NCBI RefSeq assembly: GCF_014842925.1
Contig: NZ_JACYXJ010000002.1
Location: 372,001-436,000, forward strand
Source of the DNA: Roseibium polysiphoniae
GTDB taxonomy: Bacteria; Pseudomonadota; Alphaproteobacteria; Rhizobiales; Stappiaceae
DNA length: 64,000 nucleotides
Reading direction: 5' to 3'
Part shown: positions 1 to 9,392 of the stretch, piece by piece
Layout: each line of letters starts with the position of its first letter
How positions within the stretch are numbered: the stretch's first letter is position 1
Translations under genes and position numbers: made by a program
Notes under the pieces: generated by a model
The model's database searches: none
What the model was told of the DNA's origin: nothing
Seen by the model: the letters and a program-made list of their open reading frames with translations, nothing else

Positions 1-2
1 TG

Positions 3-2030
3 CCGATAGGGCTTACCAAGCAGGTTTGGCCGATCACGCTGGTTCCGCCGGCCCGGCGCTGGATCATTGATCGTGTTCTGGATGGGCAGGTGGATCATGT
101 GAGCTTTCAGGGCGCGGTGCGCCCGCCGGCTTTTAATCCGGCCAATCCTGACCCAGGCTGGTCCGGTGATGATATGGGGCTGGAACTGTCGTTTTCAGAC
201 GCCGAGATTCAGCCTGTGGGCGATGTGCCGAATGTATCGGGAATTTCAGGAACGGTCTCGATTGAGAACGAGGTTCTGACGGTAGATGGTCAGGACGGTG
301 TGTCCAACGTTGAGGGCGGCGGTACTGTCCTCATGCCCGAAGGGACCTTCAAGATCCTGCGCTTGCGCGAAAGAGACAACAAGCTTGGTGTTCTGGATAT
401 CAAACTGGACGGTGAGGCTAAGGATATCGCAGAGATCATCGACAGTGATCCTTTTCGCGTGATGCAGCGCGCCGAGGTCGAAACGGACGGTATTTCCGGT
501 GATGGCGCCATGCGGATCGAGGCGGAATTCGGTTTGCGCAAAAAGATTGATGTTGCGGACATCATCTGGCGGGCCCAGGCAACCTCGAAGAATTTCTCCT
601 CGAGCAAGCCGATCAAGGGTCACAAGATCGAGCGTGCGGATGTCGAGGTCGACGCCGATCAGACGCAGATCGCCATCGTAGGGAGAGGGGTCCTTGATGG
701 ACTGCCTGCGGATATCAACTTGCTCCTGCCGCTCGGCGGATCAGGGGTCCAGGCGCGCCAGGGTGTCGTTCTGGATGTCACGGCAGATCAGCTGAAGGAG
801 CGCGGCATTGATCTGACTGCCTTTCTCAAGGGTTCCATGTTGATGACTGTTGAGGACGTGGACGGGGTCAAGGCCTTTGACGTGGATCTTACCAAGACCA
901 GCCTTCGGCTGGACGCGCTTGGTTGGGAAAAAGCGCCGGGTGTCCCTGCGACGGCGACCTTCCGGCTTCTCGAAACAGACACGGAGCGCAGAGTTCAGGA
1001 CTTTGAACTGGTTTCCGACGGTGTGGATGTCGCAGGCGCGATGGCGCTTTCGTTGGATGGTGATCTACAGAGTGCATCCTTCTCGAAGTTCCAGCTCCGC
1101 AGCGGTGATGATGCGTCTCTGACGATCACACGTGGTGGCAATGGCCGGTTCAAGATCGCGATGGCCGGTGAAGAGTTTGACGCGCGTGGCCTGATCCGGG
1201 AGGTCGGAAAACCCAAGTCCGGTGCTGGAACCTCCGACTTTTCAAAGGGTTTGGCTGTTACGGCCAATCTTGCGCGGGTGACAGGCTTCAACGGCGTTGG
1301 CATCGAGAAGTTCTCCGGTGTGATCGAGACCGATGCAGAGGGGCTGACGTCGGCAGATGTCACGGGGCTTCTGAATGGGCGGGCGCCCTTCAGTTTTGAA
1401 ATTGACGATGCCACCGGTGGTTCAGGGCGCGTTGCCCAAGGTCTGTTCGAGGATTCGGGCGCGCTTTTGAGATTTCTCGACGTCTATCAGCGCATGCGAG
1501 GCGGTCGGGGGAGTTTGAATGTGGCCATGGCTGATCACACCACCTGGGATGGCACTTTCAGCGCGACCGGCCTTTCGATCACTGAGGACCCGGCTATTCG
1601 CAAGCTGACGGAGCAGAGAAATCTGCTTCAGCGAAAGCAACAGGGATCGGTGGTGGTCGCGACTGGCGGCGGCGGTGTCGGTGAGGCTTCCTTCGATACG
1701 CTTGACATTGCCTTCACGCGGTCCGGTCAGACACTTACAATCTCCAAAGGCGGGCTGAAGGGTGCCGTGATTGGTGGCACGGTTTCGGGAACCGTGGATC
1801 TTGCGTCACAGACCATGGACCTGAACGGCACCTTTGTTCCGATCTATGCGCTGAACAACATCTTCGCCAATATTCCGCTGCTCGGGTTCGCGCTTGGAGG
1901 CTCGTCCGGGGAGGGGCTGATTGGTGTCACCTACCGCCTGTCGGGTGCGCTTTCGGATCCGGTTCTTTCGGTCAATCCGATCTCGGCAATCGCGCCCGGC
2001 ATTTTCCGCAAGATGTTCGAGTTTCAATAA
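3..2030 (+). CDS. AsmA/YhdP-like envelope protein, 5' end outside the window
   Basis: The reading frame is open back to the window edge, so this is the C-terminal 675 residues of a longer protein. The first visible residues (PIGLTKQVWP...RRWI) resemble the repeat-like segments of the YhdP/DUF3971 family (AsmA superfamily), large proteins anchored in the inner membrane that bridge the periplasm and are linked to phospholipid transport to the outer membrane. The body is rich in beta-strand-like alternating patterns and Gly/Asp turns. The C-terminal part, with the motif TMDLNGTFVP and a hydrophobic stretch around IFANIPLLGFALGG, matches the AsmA-like C-terminal domain. It converges on tyrS and shares a terminator with it. 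Family placement is from pattern recognition; the exact subfamily is uncertain. Confidence 0.75.
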   Translation, partial: PIGLTKQVWPITLVPPARRWIIDRVLDGQVDHVSFQGAVRPPAFNPANPDPGWSGDDMGLELSFSDAEIQPVGDVPNVSGISGTVSIENEVLTVDGQDGVSNVEGGGTVLMPEGTFKILRLRERDNKLGVLDIKLDGEAKDIAEIIDSDPFRVMQRAEVETDGISGDGAMRIEAEFGLRKKIDVADIIWRAQATSKNFSSSKPIKGHKIERADVEVDADQTQIAIVGRGVLDGLPADINLLLPLGGSGVQARQGVVLDVTADQLKERGIDLTAFLKGSMLMTVEDVDGVKAFDVDLTKTSLRLDALGWEKAPGVPATATFRLLETDTERRVQDFELVSDGVDVAGAMALSLDGDLQSASFSKFQLRSGDDASLTITRGGNGRFKIAMAGEEFDARGLIREVGKPKSGAGTSDFSKGLAVTANLARVTGFNGVGIEKFSGVIETDAEGLTSADVTGLLNGRAPFSFEIDDATGGSGRVAQGLFEDSGALLRFLDVYQRMRGGRGSLNVAMADHTTWDGTFSATGLSITEDPAIRKLTEQRNLLQRKQQGSVVVATGGGGVGEASFDTLDIAFTRSGQTLTISKGGLKGAVIGGTVSGTVDLASQTMDLNGTFVPIYALNNIFANIPLLGFALGGSSGEGLIGVTYRLSGALSDPVLSVNPISAIAPGIFRKMFEFQ

Positions 2031-2031
2031 A

Positions 2032-2057
2032 AAAGGCCGGTTCGCAGACCGGCCTTT
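2032..2057. terminator. Bidirectional intrinsic terminator between the AsmA-like gene and tyrS
   Basis: A perfect 10-bp inverted repeat (AAAGGCCGGT and ACCGGCCTTT) with a 6-nt loop lies between two convergent stop codons. A-tracts and T-tracts flank both sides, so it can terminate transcription from either direction. Confidence 0.8.
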
Positions 2058-2083
2058 GTTGTCTTCTCAGGTAGTTTTCCGGC

Positions 2084-3337
2084 TTAGACCGGACGAAGAA
2101 GAACGTGCTTTTTCTTGCCCAGGGACAGCTTGATCACGCCATCTTCGGTCACGTCGGCCAAGGACAGCTGACGCTTGTCATTCTGTTCGCCCTTGTCATT
2201 GATCTTCACGGCTCCGCCCTTGATGTTGCGCCGGACATCGCCGTTGGACGCACACAGGCCTGCAGTCACGAAGGCACTCAGAACACCGATGCCCGCCTCC
2301 AGCTCTGCCTGGGGAACCTCGATGCTCGGAAGTCCCTGCGCCATGGCGCCTTCTTCAAAGGCCTTGCGGGCGGTTTCTGCGGCGGCTTCTGCGGCTTCGC
2401 GACCATGGATCATCGCCGTTGCTTCGGTCGCCAGAACCTTCTTTGCCTCATTGATCTCGACACCTTCAAGGCTCGCCAGGCGGGCGATCTCATCCAGCGG
2501 GAGAATGGTGAAGAGCTTCAGGAACTTTTCAACATCTGCATCTTCGGTGTTGCGCCAATACTGCCAGTAGTCATAGGCAGATAGTTGTTCTTCATTGAGC
2601 CAAACGGCGCCAGCGGCCGTCTTGCCCATCTTTGCACCTGATGAGGTCGTGAGAAGCGGTGCAGTGAGCGCGAAGGCTTCCGCCGATTCCTTCCGGCGGA
2701 TGAGATCGACACCGGACAGGATGTTTGACCACTGGTCAGAACCGCCCATCTGCAGGCGGCAACCTGTTCGCTGATAGATCTCAAGAAAATCATAGCCCTG
2801 GAGCAGCATGTAGTTGAATTCCAGGAAGGACAGGTGCTGTTCACGTTCCAGGCGCAGCTTTACGGAATCGCGCTGGATCATCTGGTTGACGGAGAAGTGG
2901 CGGCCGATGTCGCGCAGGAAGTCCATGTAGTTGAGCTTGAGCAGCCAATCCGCGTTGTCGAGCATCAAGGCGTCGGTCGGACCGTCGCCAAAGGTCAGCA
3001 GTTTTTCGAAAACCTTGCGGATGCCAGCCTTGTTTTCCTCGATCGTTTCATCGGTCAAAACCTTGCGGCTTTCGTCCTTGCCGGTCGGATCGCCAACGCG
3101 TGTTGTGCCACTGCCCATCAGGGCGATCGGCCGGTGACCGCTCTGCTGGAACCAGTAAAGCATCATGATGGTGACGAGTGAGCCGGCATGGAGGCTGGGC
3201 GCCGTGCAGTCGAAGCCAATATAGGCGGTGACGGTTTCTTTTGCGCAGAGCTCGTCCAGCCCGGTTGGGTCAGAAATCTGGTGAATGAACCCGCGTTCTG
3301 AAAGGACCTTCAGGAACTCCGACTTGAACTCGCTCAT
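2084..3337 (-). CDS. tyrS: Tyrosyl-tRNA synthetase
   Basis: A class I aminoacyl-tRNA synthetase that charges tRNA-Tyr with tyrosine in the cytoplasm. The 417-residue product has the HIGH-type motif as HAGS (residues 50-53), the tyrosine-pocket segment MGGSDQW (197-203), the KMSKS-type loop as KMGKT (236-240) and an S4 RNA-binding domain over the last 65 or so residues. The frame runs 33 codons further upstream, but that extension is not family-like; the start MSEFKSEF gives the usual length. The gene is monocistronic, convergent with the AsmA-like gene and divergent from phnC. Confidence 0.96.
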   Translation of the reverse strand: MSEFKSEFLKVLSERGFIHQISDPTGLDELCAKETVTAYIGFDCTAPSLHAGSLVTIMMLYWFQQSGHRPIALMGSGTTRVGDPTGKDESRKVLTDETIEENKAGIRKVFEKLLTFGDGPTDALMLDNADWLLKLNYMDFLRDIGRHFSVNQMIQRDSVKLRLEREQHLSFLEFNYMLLQGYDFLEIYQRTGCRLQMGGSDQWSNILSGVDLIRRKESAEAFALTAPLLTTSSGAKMGKTAAGAVWLNEEQLSAYDYWQYWRNTEDADVEKFLKLFTILPLDEIARLASLEGVEINEAKKVLATEATAMIHGREAAEAAAETARKAFEEGAMAQGLPSIEVPQAELEAGIGVLSAFVTAGLCASNGDVRRNIKGGAVKINDKGEQNDKRQLSLADVTEDGVIKLSLGKKKHVLLRPV

Positions 3338-3527
3338 TTTGCAACTTTTCCCGTAACGGCGGGCCGACGACTGCGGCCTTGAATACATTGGCCCCGCTAT
3401 ATCGGATGTTGCTCCGGATTTCACGTAGGCGGGCAAAAAAAGACGGAATGCCCTTTTCGTGCCCTAATTACGCAAGATCGGCCAGCTTTCCTGCCTTTGG
3501 GCGCCGTTTCGCCGTTTGGACATATAT

Positions 3528-3545
3528 CCTTCACTCAGCTGTCAG
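3528..3545 (+). promoter_or_regulatory. Candidate PhoB box upstream of phnC
   Basis: Two 7-bp units, CCTTCAC and CTGTCAG, are separated by 4 bp, as in the Pho box pattern CTGTCAT-N4-CTGTCAT; the units match at 5 and 6 of 7 positions. The site ends 42 bp before the phnC start codon, close to where a PhoB site replaces the -35 element. Phosphonate transport genes of rhizobia are known PhoB targets. The match is imperfect, so this is a candidate only. Confidence 0.4.
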
Positions 3546-3587
3546 CGGAAATTGCTAAGTCCCCGCCCGGATTTCGAAGGGGTGGAC

Positions 3588-4412
3588 ATGAGCGCGATCG
3601 GCATTTCAGGACTATCGAAGACGTATCGCGGCGGCACGCGTGCGCTTGATCGGGTCAGCCTTACTGTTGAAGCGGGAGAGATGGTGGCTCTTATCGGCGC
3701 TTCCGGCTCCGGCAAGTCCACTCTTATTCGCCATATTTCAGGTCTTGTGCCGGCCGACAAGAATTCCGGCAGCTGCAAGATTGTCGTTGATGGCGCCATT
3801 GTCCAGGAAGGCGGCCGGATTTCCCGCAATATTGCGACTGCCCGTACCGATATCGGTGTGATTTTCCAGCAGTTCAACCTGGTGCCGCGGCTTAGTGTTC
3901 TGAACAACGTACTCGCCGGCCTACTGGGCAGAATGCCCGTTCTGCGCGGTGTGCTGGGTCTTTTCCGCAAGGAGGAGAGCCAGCTCGCGATGCAGGCGCT
4001 GGACCGGGTCGGAATTGCTCATACGGCGCGGCAGCGCGCCTCAACCCTCTCGGGCGGACAGCAGCAACGGGCTGCCATCGCCAGAACGCTGGTACAGGGC
4101 GCAAGGGTCATTCTGGCTGACGAACCGATTGCGTCACTCGACCCGGCATCGGCAAAGCGCGTGATGGGCATTCTTTCGCAAATCAACAAGGAAGACGGCA
4201 TCACGGTTCTGGTGTCCCTGCACCAGGTTGAATACGCGCGGCGCTACTGCAAGCGCACGATTGCCATGCGCGACGGTCAGGTCGTCTTTGACGGTCCAAG
4301 CCGTGAGCTGACCACACAGTTCCTTCGAGACATTTACGGAGAGGCAAGCGAGGAACTCGTCTTGCCTGATGCCGACGACTTCGGGACCGAGCCAATGACG
4401 GCAACGGCCTGA
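3588..4412 (+). CDS. phnC: Phosphonate ABC transporter ATP-binding protein
   Basis: The ATPase of a PhnCDE importer, which hydrolyses ATP at the inner membrane to drive uptake of phosphonates or related phosphorus compounds. The 274-residue product has Walker [10 protein letters not shown] (37-45), a Q-loop at FQQFN (93-97), the signature LSGGQQQR (154-161), Walker B VILADEP (174-180) and a switch His in VSLHQVEYA. The start MSAIGIS was chosen because the conserved domain begins right after it; 24 upstream codons are also open. It is the first gene of phnCDE, 25 nt before phnD. No C-P lyase genes are in the window, so the substrate is not fixed by context. Confidence 0.9.
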   Translation: MSAIGISGLSKTYRGGTRALDRVSLTVEAGEMVALIGASGSGKSTLIRHISGLVPADKNSGSCKIVVDGAIVQEGGRISRNIATARTDIGVIFQQFNLVPRLSVLNNVLAGLLGRMPVLRGVLGLFRKEESQLAMQALDRVGIAHTARQRASTLSGGQQQRAAIARTLVQGARVILADEPIASLDPASAKRVMGILSQINKEDGITVLVSLHQVEYARRYCKRTIAMRDGQVVFDGPSRELTTQFLRDIYGEASEELVLPDADDFGTEPMTATA

Positions 4413-4437
4413 TACATCCCCACAGGAGATGCCTTCC

Positions 4438-5445
4438 ATGAAACTCTTTGCACGTCTTGCTGCATCTGCAGCTGTCATGATCGGCCTTGCCACGCCGGCA
4501 CTTGCTGAACGCGAAAACCCAGATGAGCTGTTCTTCGGCATTCTGTCGACGGAATCTAGCTCCGCACAGCGCGAAAAATGGGGCCCTCTGCTGGCCGCCA
4601 TGCAAGCGTCCATTGGCCGTCCGGTGAAGCCTTTCTTTGCGTCTGACTATGCTGGTGTCATCGAAGCCATGCGTTTCGACAAGGTTGACGTCGTTTGGTA
4701 CGGCAACAAGTCCGCCATGGTTGCCGTAGATCGGGCCGGTGCTGAGGTCTTCGCCCAGACCACCGAGTCCACAGGCGACCAGGGCTACTGGTCTGTGATG
4801 ATCACGCACAAGGATTCCGGTCTTACCTACGAAGACGTCATGAAGTGCGACAAGACCCTCAACTTCGGCATCGGCGATCCAAACTCCACATCGGGCTTCC
4901 TGGTTCCGTCGACCTTCGTTTTCGCCAAGGAAGGCGTCAACCCGAAGGATTGCTTCAAGACGGTTCGCAACGCCAACCACGAAACAAACCTCATCTCGGC
5001 TGCCACAAAGCAGGTCGATGCGGCTGTTGCTTCGTCCACGGGCATGTATTCCCGCCTGAAGAATGCCAAGCCGGAACTCTTCGCCGAGCTGAAAGAAATC
5101 TGGCGCTCGCCTTTGATCGCCTCCGACCCGATGGCCTGGCGCCCGGAACTGGATAAGAAGCTCAAGGCCGACATCCTGTCCTTCTTCATGAGCTACGGCC
5201 GTCTGGGTACAGACGAGGAAGTTGCTGAAGCCCGCGAAACCCTTGCCCTGATCGACATGGGTCCGTTCGTTCCTTCTTCCAACGCACAGCTCTGGCCTTT
5301 CTACGAAATGGATCAGATCCGTCAGCGCATGTCCATCGAAGCCGACACAACCTACTCCGATGACGAGCGCACTGCGAAAATCCTCGAGATCAACACTCGC
5401 ATCGAGGAAATCCGCGCTGCCGCTGCTGCACGTCCGCGCAAGTAA
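4438..5445 (+). CDS. phnD: Phosphonate ABC transporter periplasmic substrate-binding protein
   Basis: The 335-residue product begins with a signal peptide (basic MKLFARL, hydrophobic core, cleavage likely after ALA at residue 23). It keeps the PhnD ligand-pocket segments DYAGV, VWYGN, DPNSTSGF, NHETN and SPLIASDP; in E. coli PhnD the equivalent Tyr, Ser/Thr, His and Asp side chains bind the phosphonate and amino groups of 2-aminoethylphosphonate. The C-terminus is charged and helical (IEEIRAAAAARPRK). AGGAG lies 9 nt before the second ATG, which is therefore preferred over the ATG three codons earlier. A perfect hairpin follows the stop codon before phnE. Confidence 0.93.
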   Translation: MKLFARLAASAAVMIGLATPALAERENPDELFFGILSTESSSAQREKWGPLLAAMQASIGRPVKPFFASDYAGVIEAMRFDKVDVVWYGNKSAMVAVDRAGAEVFAQTTESTGDQGYWSVMITHKDSGLTYEDVMKCDKTLNFGIGDPNSTSGFLVPSTFVFAKEGVNPKDCFKTVRNANHETNLISAATKQVDAAVASSTGMYSRLKNAKPELFAELKEIWRSPLIASDPMAWRPELDKKLKADILSFFMSYGRLGTDEEVAEARETLALIDMGPFVPSSNAQLWPFYEMDQIRQRMSIEADTTYSDDERTAKILEINTRIEEIRAAAAARPRK

Positions 5446-5467
5446 GCACGCTACATCGAGTTGAAAC

Positions 5468-5493
5468 GCATGAGGGCCTGCGGGCCCTCATGC
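5468..5493 (+). terminator. Intercistronic hairpin between phnD and phnE
   Basis: A perfect 11-bp inverted repeat (GCATGAGGGCC and GGCCCTCATGC) with a TGCG loop sits 23 nt after phnD. There is no proper T-tract. It more likely stabilises the upstream phnCD message or attenuates expression of the permease than ends transcription fully, a common arrangement after binding-protein genes. Confidence 0.6.
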
Positions 5494-5521
5494 TCCTTCT
5501 GGCTGACCTACAGGATTTTCC

Positions 5522-6445
5522 ATGACCAGCGCCCCCATGACCAGCGCAGCCGATGCGTCGCGCCTTGCCCAGTCTGACATTCCCATTCCGGGCCGTGGCC
5601 GGCAGGAGCAATTTTTCGATTTGCTCATCTGGGGCGGCCTGATCATCATGTTGATCTGGAGCTTCAGGCCGGCGGAAATGGATCGGCTCGGCGATGTTCT
5701 CACGGGCGGCGGCAATATGGCCATGCTGCTGGAGGACTTCCTGGTTCCTGACTTCCGCTACTGGCGCACCTACCTTGCGCTCATGCTCGAAACCGTGCAG
5801 ATGGCGGTTTGGGGCTCCATGCTCTCGGTGCTGCTGGCTGTGCCCTTCGGTCTGCTGGCGTCCAACAACATTGCGCCGTCCTGGATCGTGTTTCCGGTCC
5901 GGCGCTTGATGGACTCCTTTCGTGCCATCAACGAACTGGTTTTCGCCCTGATTTTCGTGGCTGCGGTGGGGCTTGGTCCTTTGGCAGGTGTGCTGGCGCT
6001 GGTCATTCACACCACGGGCACGCTCGCAAAACTCTTTTCTGAAGCGGTTGAGGCAATCGACCCGCGACCGGTAGAAGGCATCAAGGCGACCGGAGCTCCG
6101 CAGATCCAGGAAGTCGTCTACGGCGTGGTGCCGCAGGTGCTGCCGCTCTGGATCTCCTATTCGCTCTACCGGTTCGAGGCCAATGTCCGCTCAGCCACGG
6201 TGCTCGGCATCGTCGGGGCAGGGGGTATCGGCATGTCCTTGTCAGAGGCATTGCGCGGCTTTGATTATTCTGCCGGTGCGGCGATCCTGCTGATCATCCT
6301 GTTGACCGTATCGCTTCTGGACATCTTTGGATCGCTTTTGCGCAAGGTGGTGATTGACGGCGAGAAGCAGTACCAGTTCGCGGCCTTCTTCCTGCTCTTG
6401 ACCGTGCTCGTGATTGCCATAGAGATCGTATTGGCCGGCGGCTGA
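5522..6445 (+). CDS. phnE: Phosphonate ABC transporter permease
   Basis: The integral membrane subunit of the PhnCDE importer, 307 residues. It has a cytoplasmic N-terminus, a first hydrophobic span around residues 38-48, several further spans, and the EAA-type coupling loop (SEAVEAIDPRPVEGIKATGA) that contacts the ATPase. The conserved tail segment GIVGAGGIGMSL follows. Many rhizobia carry two permeases (PhnE1 and PhnE2); here only one is present, as in E. coli. AGGA lies just upstream of the chosen ATG. A second ATG five codons in is possible. Confidence 0.92.
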   Translation: MTSAPMTSAADASRLAQSDIPIPGRGRQEQFFDLLIWGGLIIMLIWSFRPAEMDRLGDVLTGGGNMAMLLEDFLVPDFRYWRTYLALMLETVQMAVWGSMLSVLLAVPFGLLASNNIAPSWIVFPVRRLMDSFRAINELVFALIFVAAVGLGPLAGVLALVIHTTGTLAKLFSEAVEAIDPRPVEGIKATGAPQIQEVVYGVVPQVLPLWISYSLYRFEANVRSATVLGIVGAGGIGMSLSEALRGFDYSAGAAILLIILLTVSLLDIFGSLLRKVVIDGEKQYQFAAFFLLLTVLVIAIEIVLAGG

Positions 6446-6518
6446 TCGCTGCCGGCGGGAATTGCAAAGATGACCTCAGCGTTGGATGCTGCCTCTGGAT
6501 TCGTTTTCGGGAGCAGAG

Positions 6519-7007
6519 ATGACAGGCGGGCATTTGCATATTCTGGCGGGCAAGATTGCGTCAGGAAAATCAACGCTGGCCCATCGCCTGGCAGCTGACA
6601 AAGCGACAGTGCTGATCAGCGAGGATGAGTGGCTCGCGGCCCTCTACGGTCCGGAAATGGCGAGCATCAAGGACTATGTTCGCTGCTCAGCGCGCCTTCG
6701 CACCGTCATGGAACCGCATCTTGTAGGCCTGCTTGGTGCCGGAATGTCCGTTGTGCTCGATTTTCCGGCGAACACGCCAGAAACGCGTCGCTGGATGAAG
6801 CGAGTAATTGACGAGAGCGGCTGCAATCACACGCTTCACTATCTCGATGTGCCCGATGAGGTTTGCCGGGCACGCTTGCATGAGCGCAATGCCGCTGGGG
6901 GACACCACTTCACCGTCAGCGACGAGCAGTTTGAGGCGATCTCTCGCCATTTCGTGCCGCCGAGCGCGGGCGAGGGATTTAAGGTGCGAGCGTATTCCGT
7001 GGACTGA
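6519..7007 (+). CDS. Small P-loop ATPase/kinase-like protein
   Basis: A 162-residue protein with a Walker A motif GKIASGKST about ten residues from the start MTGGHLHILAG. It then has SEDEW and the charged segment VPDEVCRARLHERN, as in the AAA_33/zeta-toxin-like small kinase group (COG0645-like) that phosphorylates small molecules. The start was chosen for family length, with GGGAG 5 nt upstream; 11 more codons are open. It lies 73 nt after phnE on the same strand and could be cotranscribed, but nothing ties it to phosphonate use. The substrate is unknown. Confidence 0.7.
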   Translation: MTGGHLHILAGKIASGKSTLAHRLAADKATVLISEDEWLAALYGPEMASIKDYVRCSARLRTVMEPHLVGLLGAGMSVVLDFPANTPETRRWMKRVIDESGCNHTLHYLDVPDEVCRARLHERNAAGGHHFTVSDEQFEAISRHFVPPSAGEGFKVRAYSVD

Positions 7008-7071
7008 CCAAGCCTTTAGGGCTGCCATTGGCGCGCGCGTTAGTGGTTAGAAGCGGCGAAGAAGCAAACAA

Positions 7072-7097
7072 AAAGGCCGGGCGATTGCCCGGCCTTT
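7072..7097. terminator. Bidirectional terminator between the P-loop kinase gene and glnA
   Basis: A perfect 11-bp inverted repeat (AAAGGCCGGGC and GCCCGGCCTTT) with a 4-nt GATT loop lies between convergent genes, with A- and T-rich ends. Confidence 0.85.
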
Positions 7098-7121
7098 CCG
7101 CTGCCTGAAATCCGAGAAGGA

Positions 7122-8531
7122 TTAGACGGAGTAGTACATGTCGAATTCGACCGGATGCGGCGTCATTTCGTAACGCTCGACTTCTTCCATCTTCAGTTCG
7201 ATGTAGGCATCGATCTGGTCGTCATCGAACACGCCGCCGGCCTTGAGGAACTCACGGTCAGCGTCGAGGCTTTCCAGAGCTTCACGCAGGTTGCCACAAA
7301 CCGTCGGGATCTCGGCCAGTTCTTCAGCCGGCAGATCGTAGAGGTTCTTGTCCATGGCTTCGCCCGGATGGATCTTGTTCTTGATACCGTCAAGGCCAGC
7401 CATCAGAAGCGCGGAGAAGCAGAGGTACGGGTTCGCCGTCGGATCCGGGAAACGGACCTCGATGCGCTTCGCCTTCGGGGAAGACGTGAACGGGATACGG
7501 CAGGAAGCCGAACGGTTACGCGAGGAGTAAGCCAGCAGAACCGGTGCTTCGTAACCTGGGACCAGACGCTTGTAGGAGTTGGTCGACGGGTTGGTGAAGG
7601 CGTTCAGCGCCTTGGCGTGCTTCAGAATGCCGCCGATGTAGTAGAGGCAGCTCTCGGAAAGGTCTGCATACTGGTTGCCTGCGAAGGTCGGCTCGCCGTC
7701 CTTCCAGATCGACTGGTGGCAGTGCATGCCGGTGCCGTTGTCGCCGAAGACCGGCTTCGGCATGAAGGTTGCGGACTTGCCGTAGGCATGTGCGACCTGA
7801 TGAACGACATACTTGTAGACCTGCATGCTGTCGGCACACTTGGTCAGCGTGTCGAACTTCATGCCCAGCTCGTGCTGTGCAGACGCCACTTCGTGGTGGT
7901 GCTTTTCAGTCGGTACGCCCATTTCAGCCATGACGGACAGCATTTCGGAGCGGATGTCCTGAGCGCTGTCGATCGGCGGGACCGGGAAGTAGCCTCCCTT
8001 GGTGCGAACGCGGTGGCCGAGGTTGCCGGTTTCGTATTCGGCATCCATGTTGGTCGGCAGTTCGGTGCTGTCGAGCTTGAAGCCGGTGTTGTACGGGTCA
8101 GCTGCGAAGCGGACATCGTCGAACATGAAGAACTCGGCTTCCGGGCCGAAGTAGACGGTGTCGCCGAAACCGCCGGACTTGACGTAGGCTTCAGCCTTTT
8201 TCGCCGTCATGCGCGGATCGCGGTTGTAGGCTTCGCCGGTGATCGGGTCTACGATGTCGCAGAAGATCGCCATGGTGGTCTGGGCGAAGAAGGGATCGAT
8301 ATGAGCGGTTTCCGGATCCAGAACCATCATCATGTCGGACTCGTTGATGGCCTTCCAGCCAGCGATGGAAGAGCCGTCGAATGCGGTGCCTTCAGCGAAC
8401 ATGTCTTCATCGATGAGAGCTACGTCGAAGGTGACGTGCTGCATCTTGCCGCGCGGGTCGGTGAAGCGCAGGTCGACGAATTTTACGTCCTTTTCCTTGA
8501 TTTCCTTGAGGACCTCAGAGGCGGTGGTCAT
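7122..8531 (-). CDS. glnA: Glutamine synthetase, type I
   Basis: Catalyses ATP-dependent condensation of ammonia with glutamate to glutamine, the main ammonia-assimilation step; it works as a cytoplasmic dodecamer. The 469-residue product shows the GSI landmarks DGSSIAGW, the metal- and ATP-site segment [18 protein letters not shown], and the adenylylation loop [10 protein letters not shown] with the regulatory tyrosine at about residue 398. AAGGG lies 9 nt before the second ATG (MTTASEV), which is preferred over the ATG three codons earlier, where that Shine-Dalgarno would have no spacing. It is downstream of glnB in the usual rhizobial glnBA operon. Confidence 0.97.
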   Translation of the reverse strand: MTTASEVLKEIKEKDVKFVDLRFTDPRGKMQHVTFDVALIDEDMFAEGTAFDGSSIAGWKAINESDMMMVLDPETAHIDPFFAQTTMAIFCDIVDPITGEAYNRDPRMTAKKAEAYVKSGGFGDTVYFGPEAEFFMFDDVRFAADPYNTGFKLDSTELPTNMDAEYETGNLGHRVRTKGGYFPVPPIDSAQDIRSEMLSVMAEMGVPTEKHHHEVASAQHELGMKFDTLTKCADSMQVYKYVVHQVAHAYGKSATFMPKPVFGDNGTGMHCHQSIWKDGEPTFAGNQYADLSESCLYYIGGILKHAKALNAFTNPSTNSYKRLVPGYEAPVLLAYSSRNRSASCRIPFTSSPKAKRIEVRFPDPTANPYLCFSALLMAGLDGIKNKIHPGEAMDKNLYDLPAEELAEIPTVCGNLREALESLDADREFLKAGGVFDDDQIDAYIELKMEEVERYEMTPHPVEFDMYYSV

Positions 8532-8654
8532 ACTGTCCATCCCTTAATTATCTATCATCAGTTGGGGTTCGTCCCGACCCAAGTGCCCACAGTCTTATGC
8601 TGTCAGAAGCACACACGGATCGAAATTCTTGGCCGTCGGCCGGTTGGAAAACGA

Positions 8655-9017
<363 letters not shown>

Positions 9018-9091
9018 TTATTGGCCGAATTGTCTGGCTTGAAACCGCTGGGCGGTCTCCGGTTGCGAATGCACACTGCTGGATCCGAATT

Positions 9092-9107
9092 AGCACAAGC
9101 TGTGCCA
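9092..9107 (-). promoter_or_regulatory. Sigma-54 promoter of glnBA
   Basis: Read on the minus strand this is TGGCACAGCTTGTGCT. Against the sigma-54 consensus TGGCAC-N5-TTGCW it has the -24 GG and -12 GC pairs at exact spacing with only one mismatch. It points at glnB, predicting a start near 9080 and a leader of about 85 nt. Nitrogen-regulated glnBA promoters of this class are established in rhizobia. Confidence 0.75.
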
Positions 9108-9180
9108 AGTGAACTGTGGTGTAAAAATCGCCGAAAAAAGGGGCATATGCAATGCTGGCATTTCGCTGAGCGCAAAACTG

Positions 9181-9230
9181 GATCGCAAATTGCGATCAAA
9201 AAATAAGCAGATTGTGCACTAAATAGGCAA
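9181..9230 (-). promoter_or_regulatory. Candidate NtrC enhancer region for glnBA
   Basis: A perfect inverted repeat GATCGCAA-A-TTGCGATC (9181-9197) and a second, imperfect dyad beginning TGCACT and ending AGGCAA (9215-9230) lie about 100-150 bp upstream of the predicted sigma-54 start, the usual place for NtrC dimers. Neither is an exact NtrC consensus, so the assignment rests on position and symmetry. Confidence 0.4.
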
Positions 9231-9392
9231 ATTTTTGCATTTGCGCAGCTTGGCCGTAGATCTTCAACCTGAAGCTGACGATCGGGTTCTGCGTTCCTCC
9301 TGCGCGCTTTAAGCCCGTTTTTATTGCATGACAGAACTATCTTCCGGTGGCAGACAGGTTGCAAGCGGATGAAACAGATGGGTGAGATCGCA

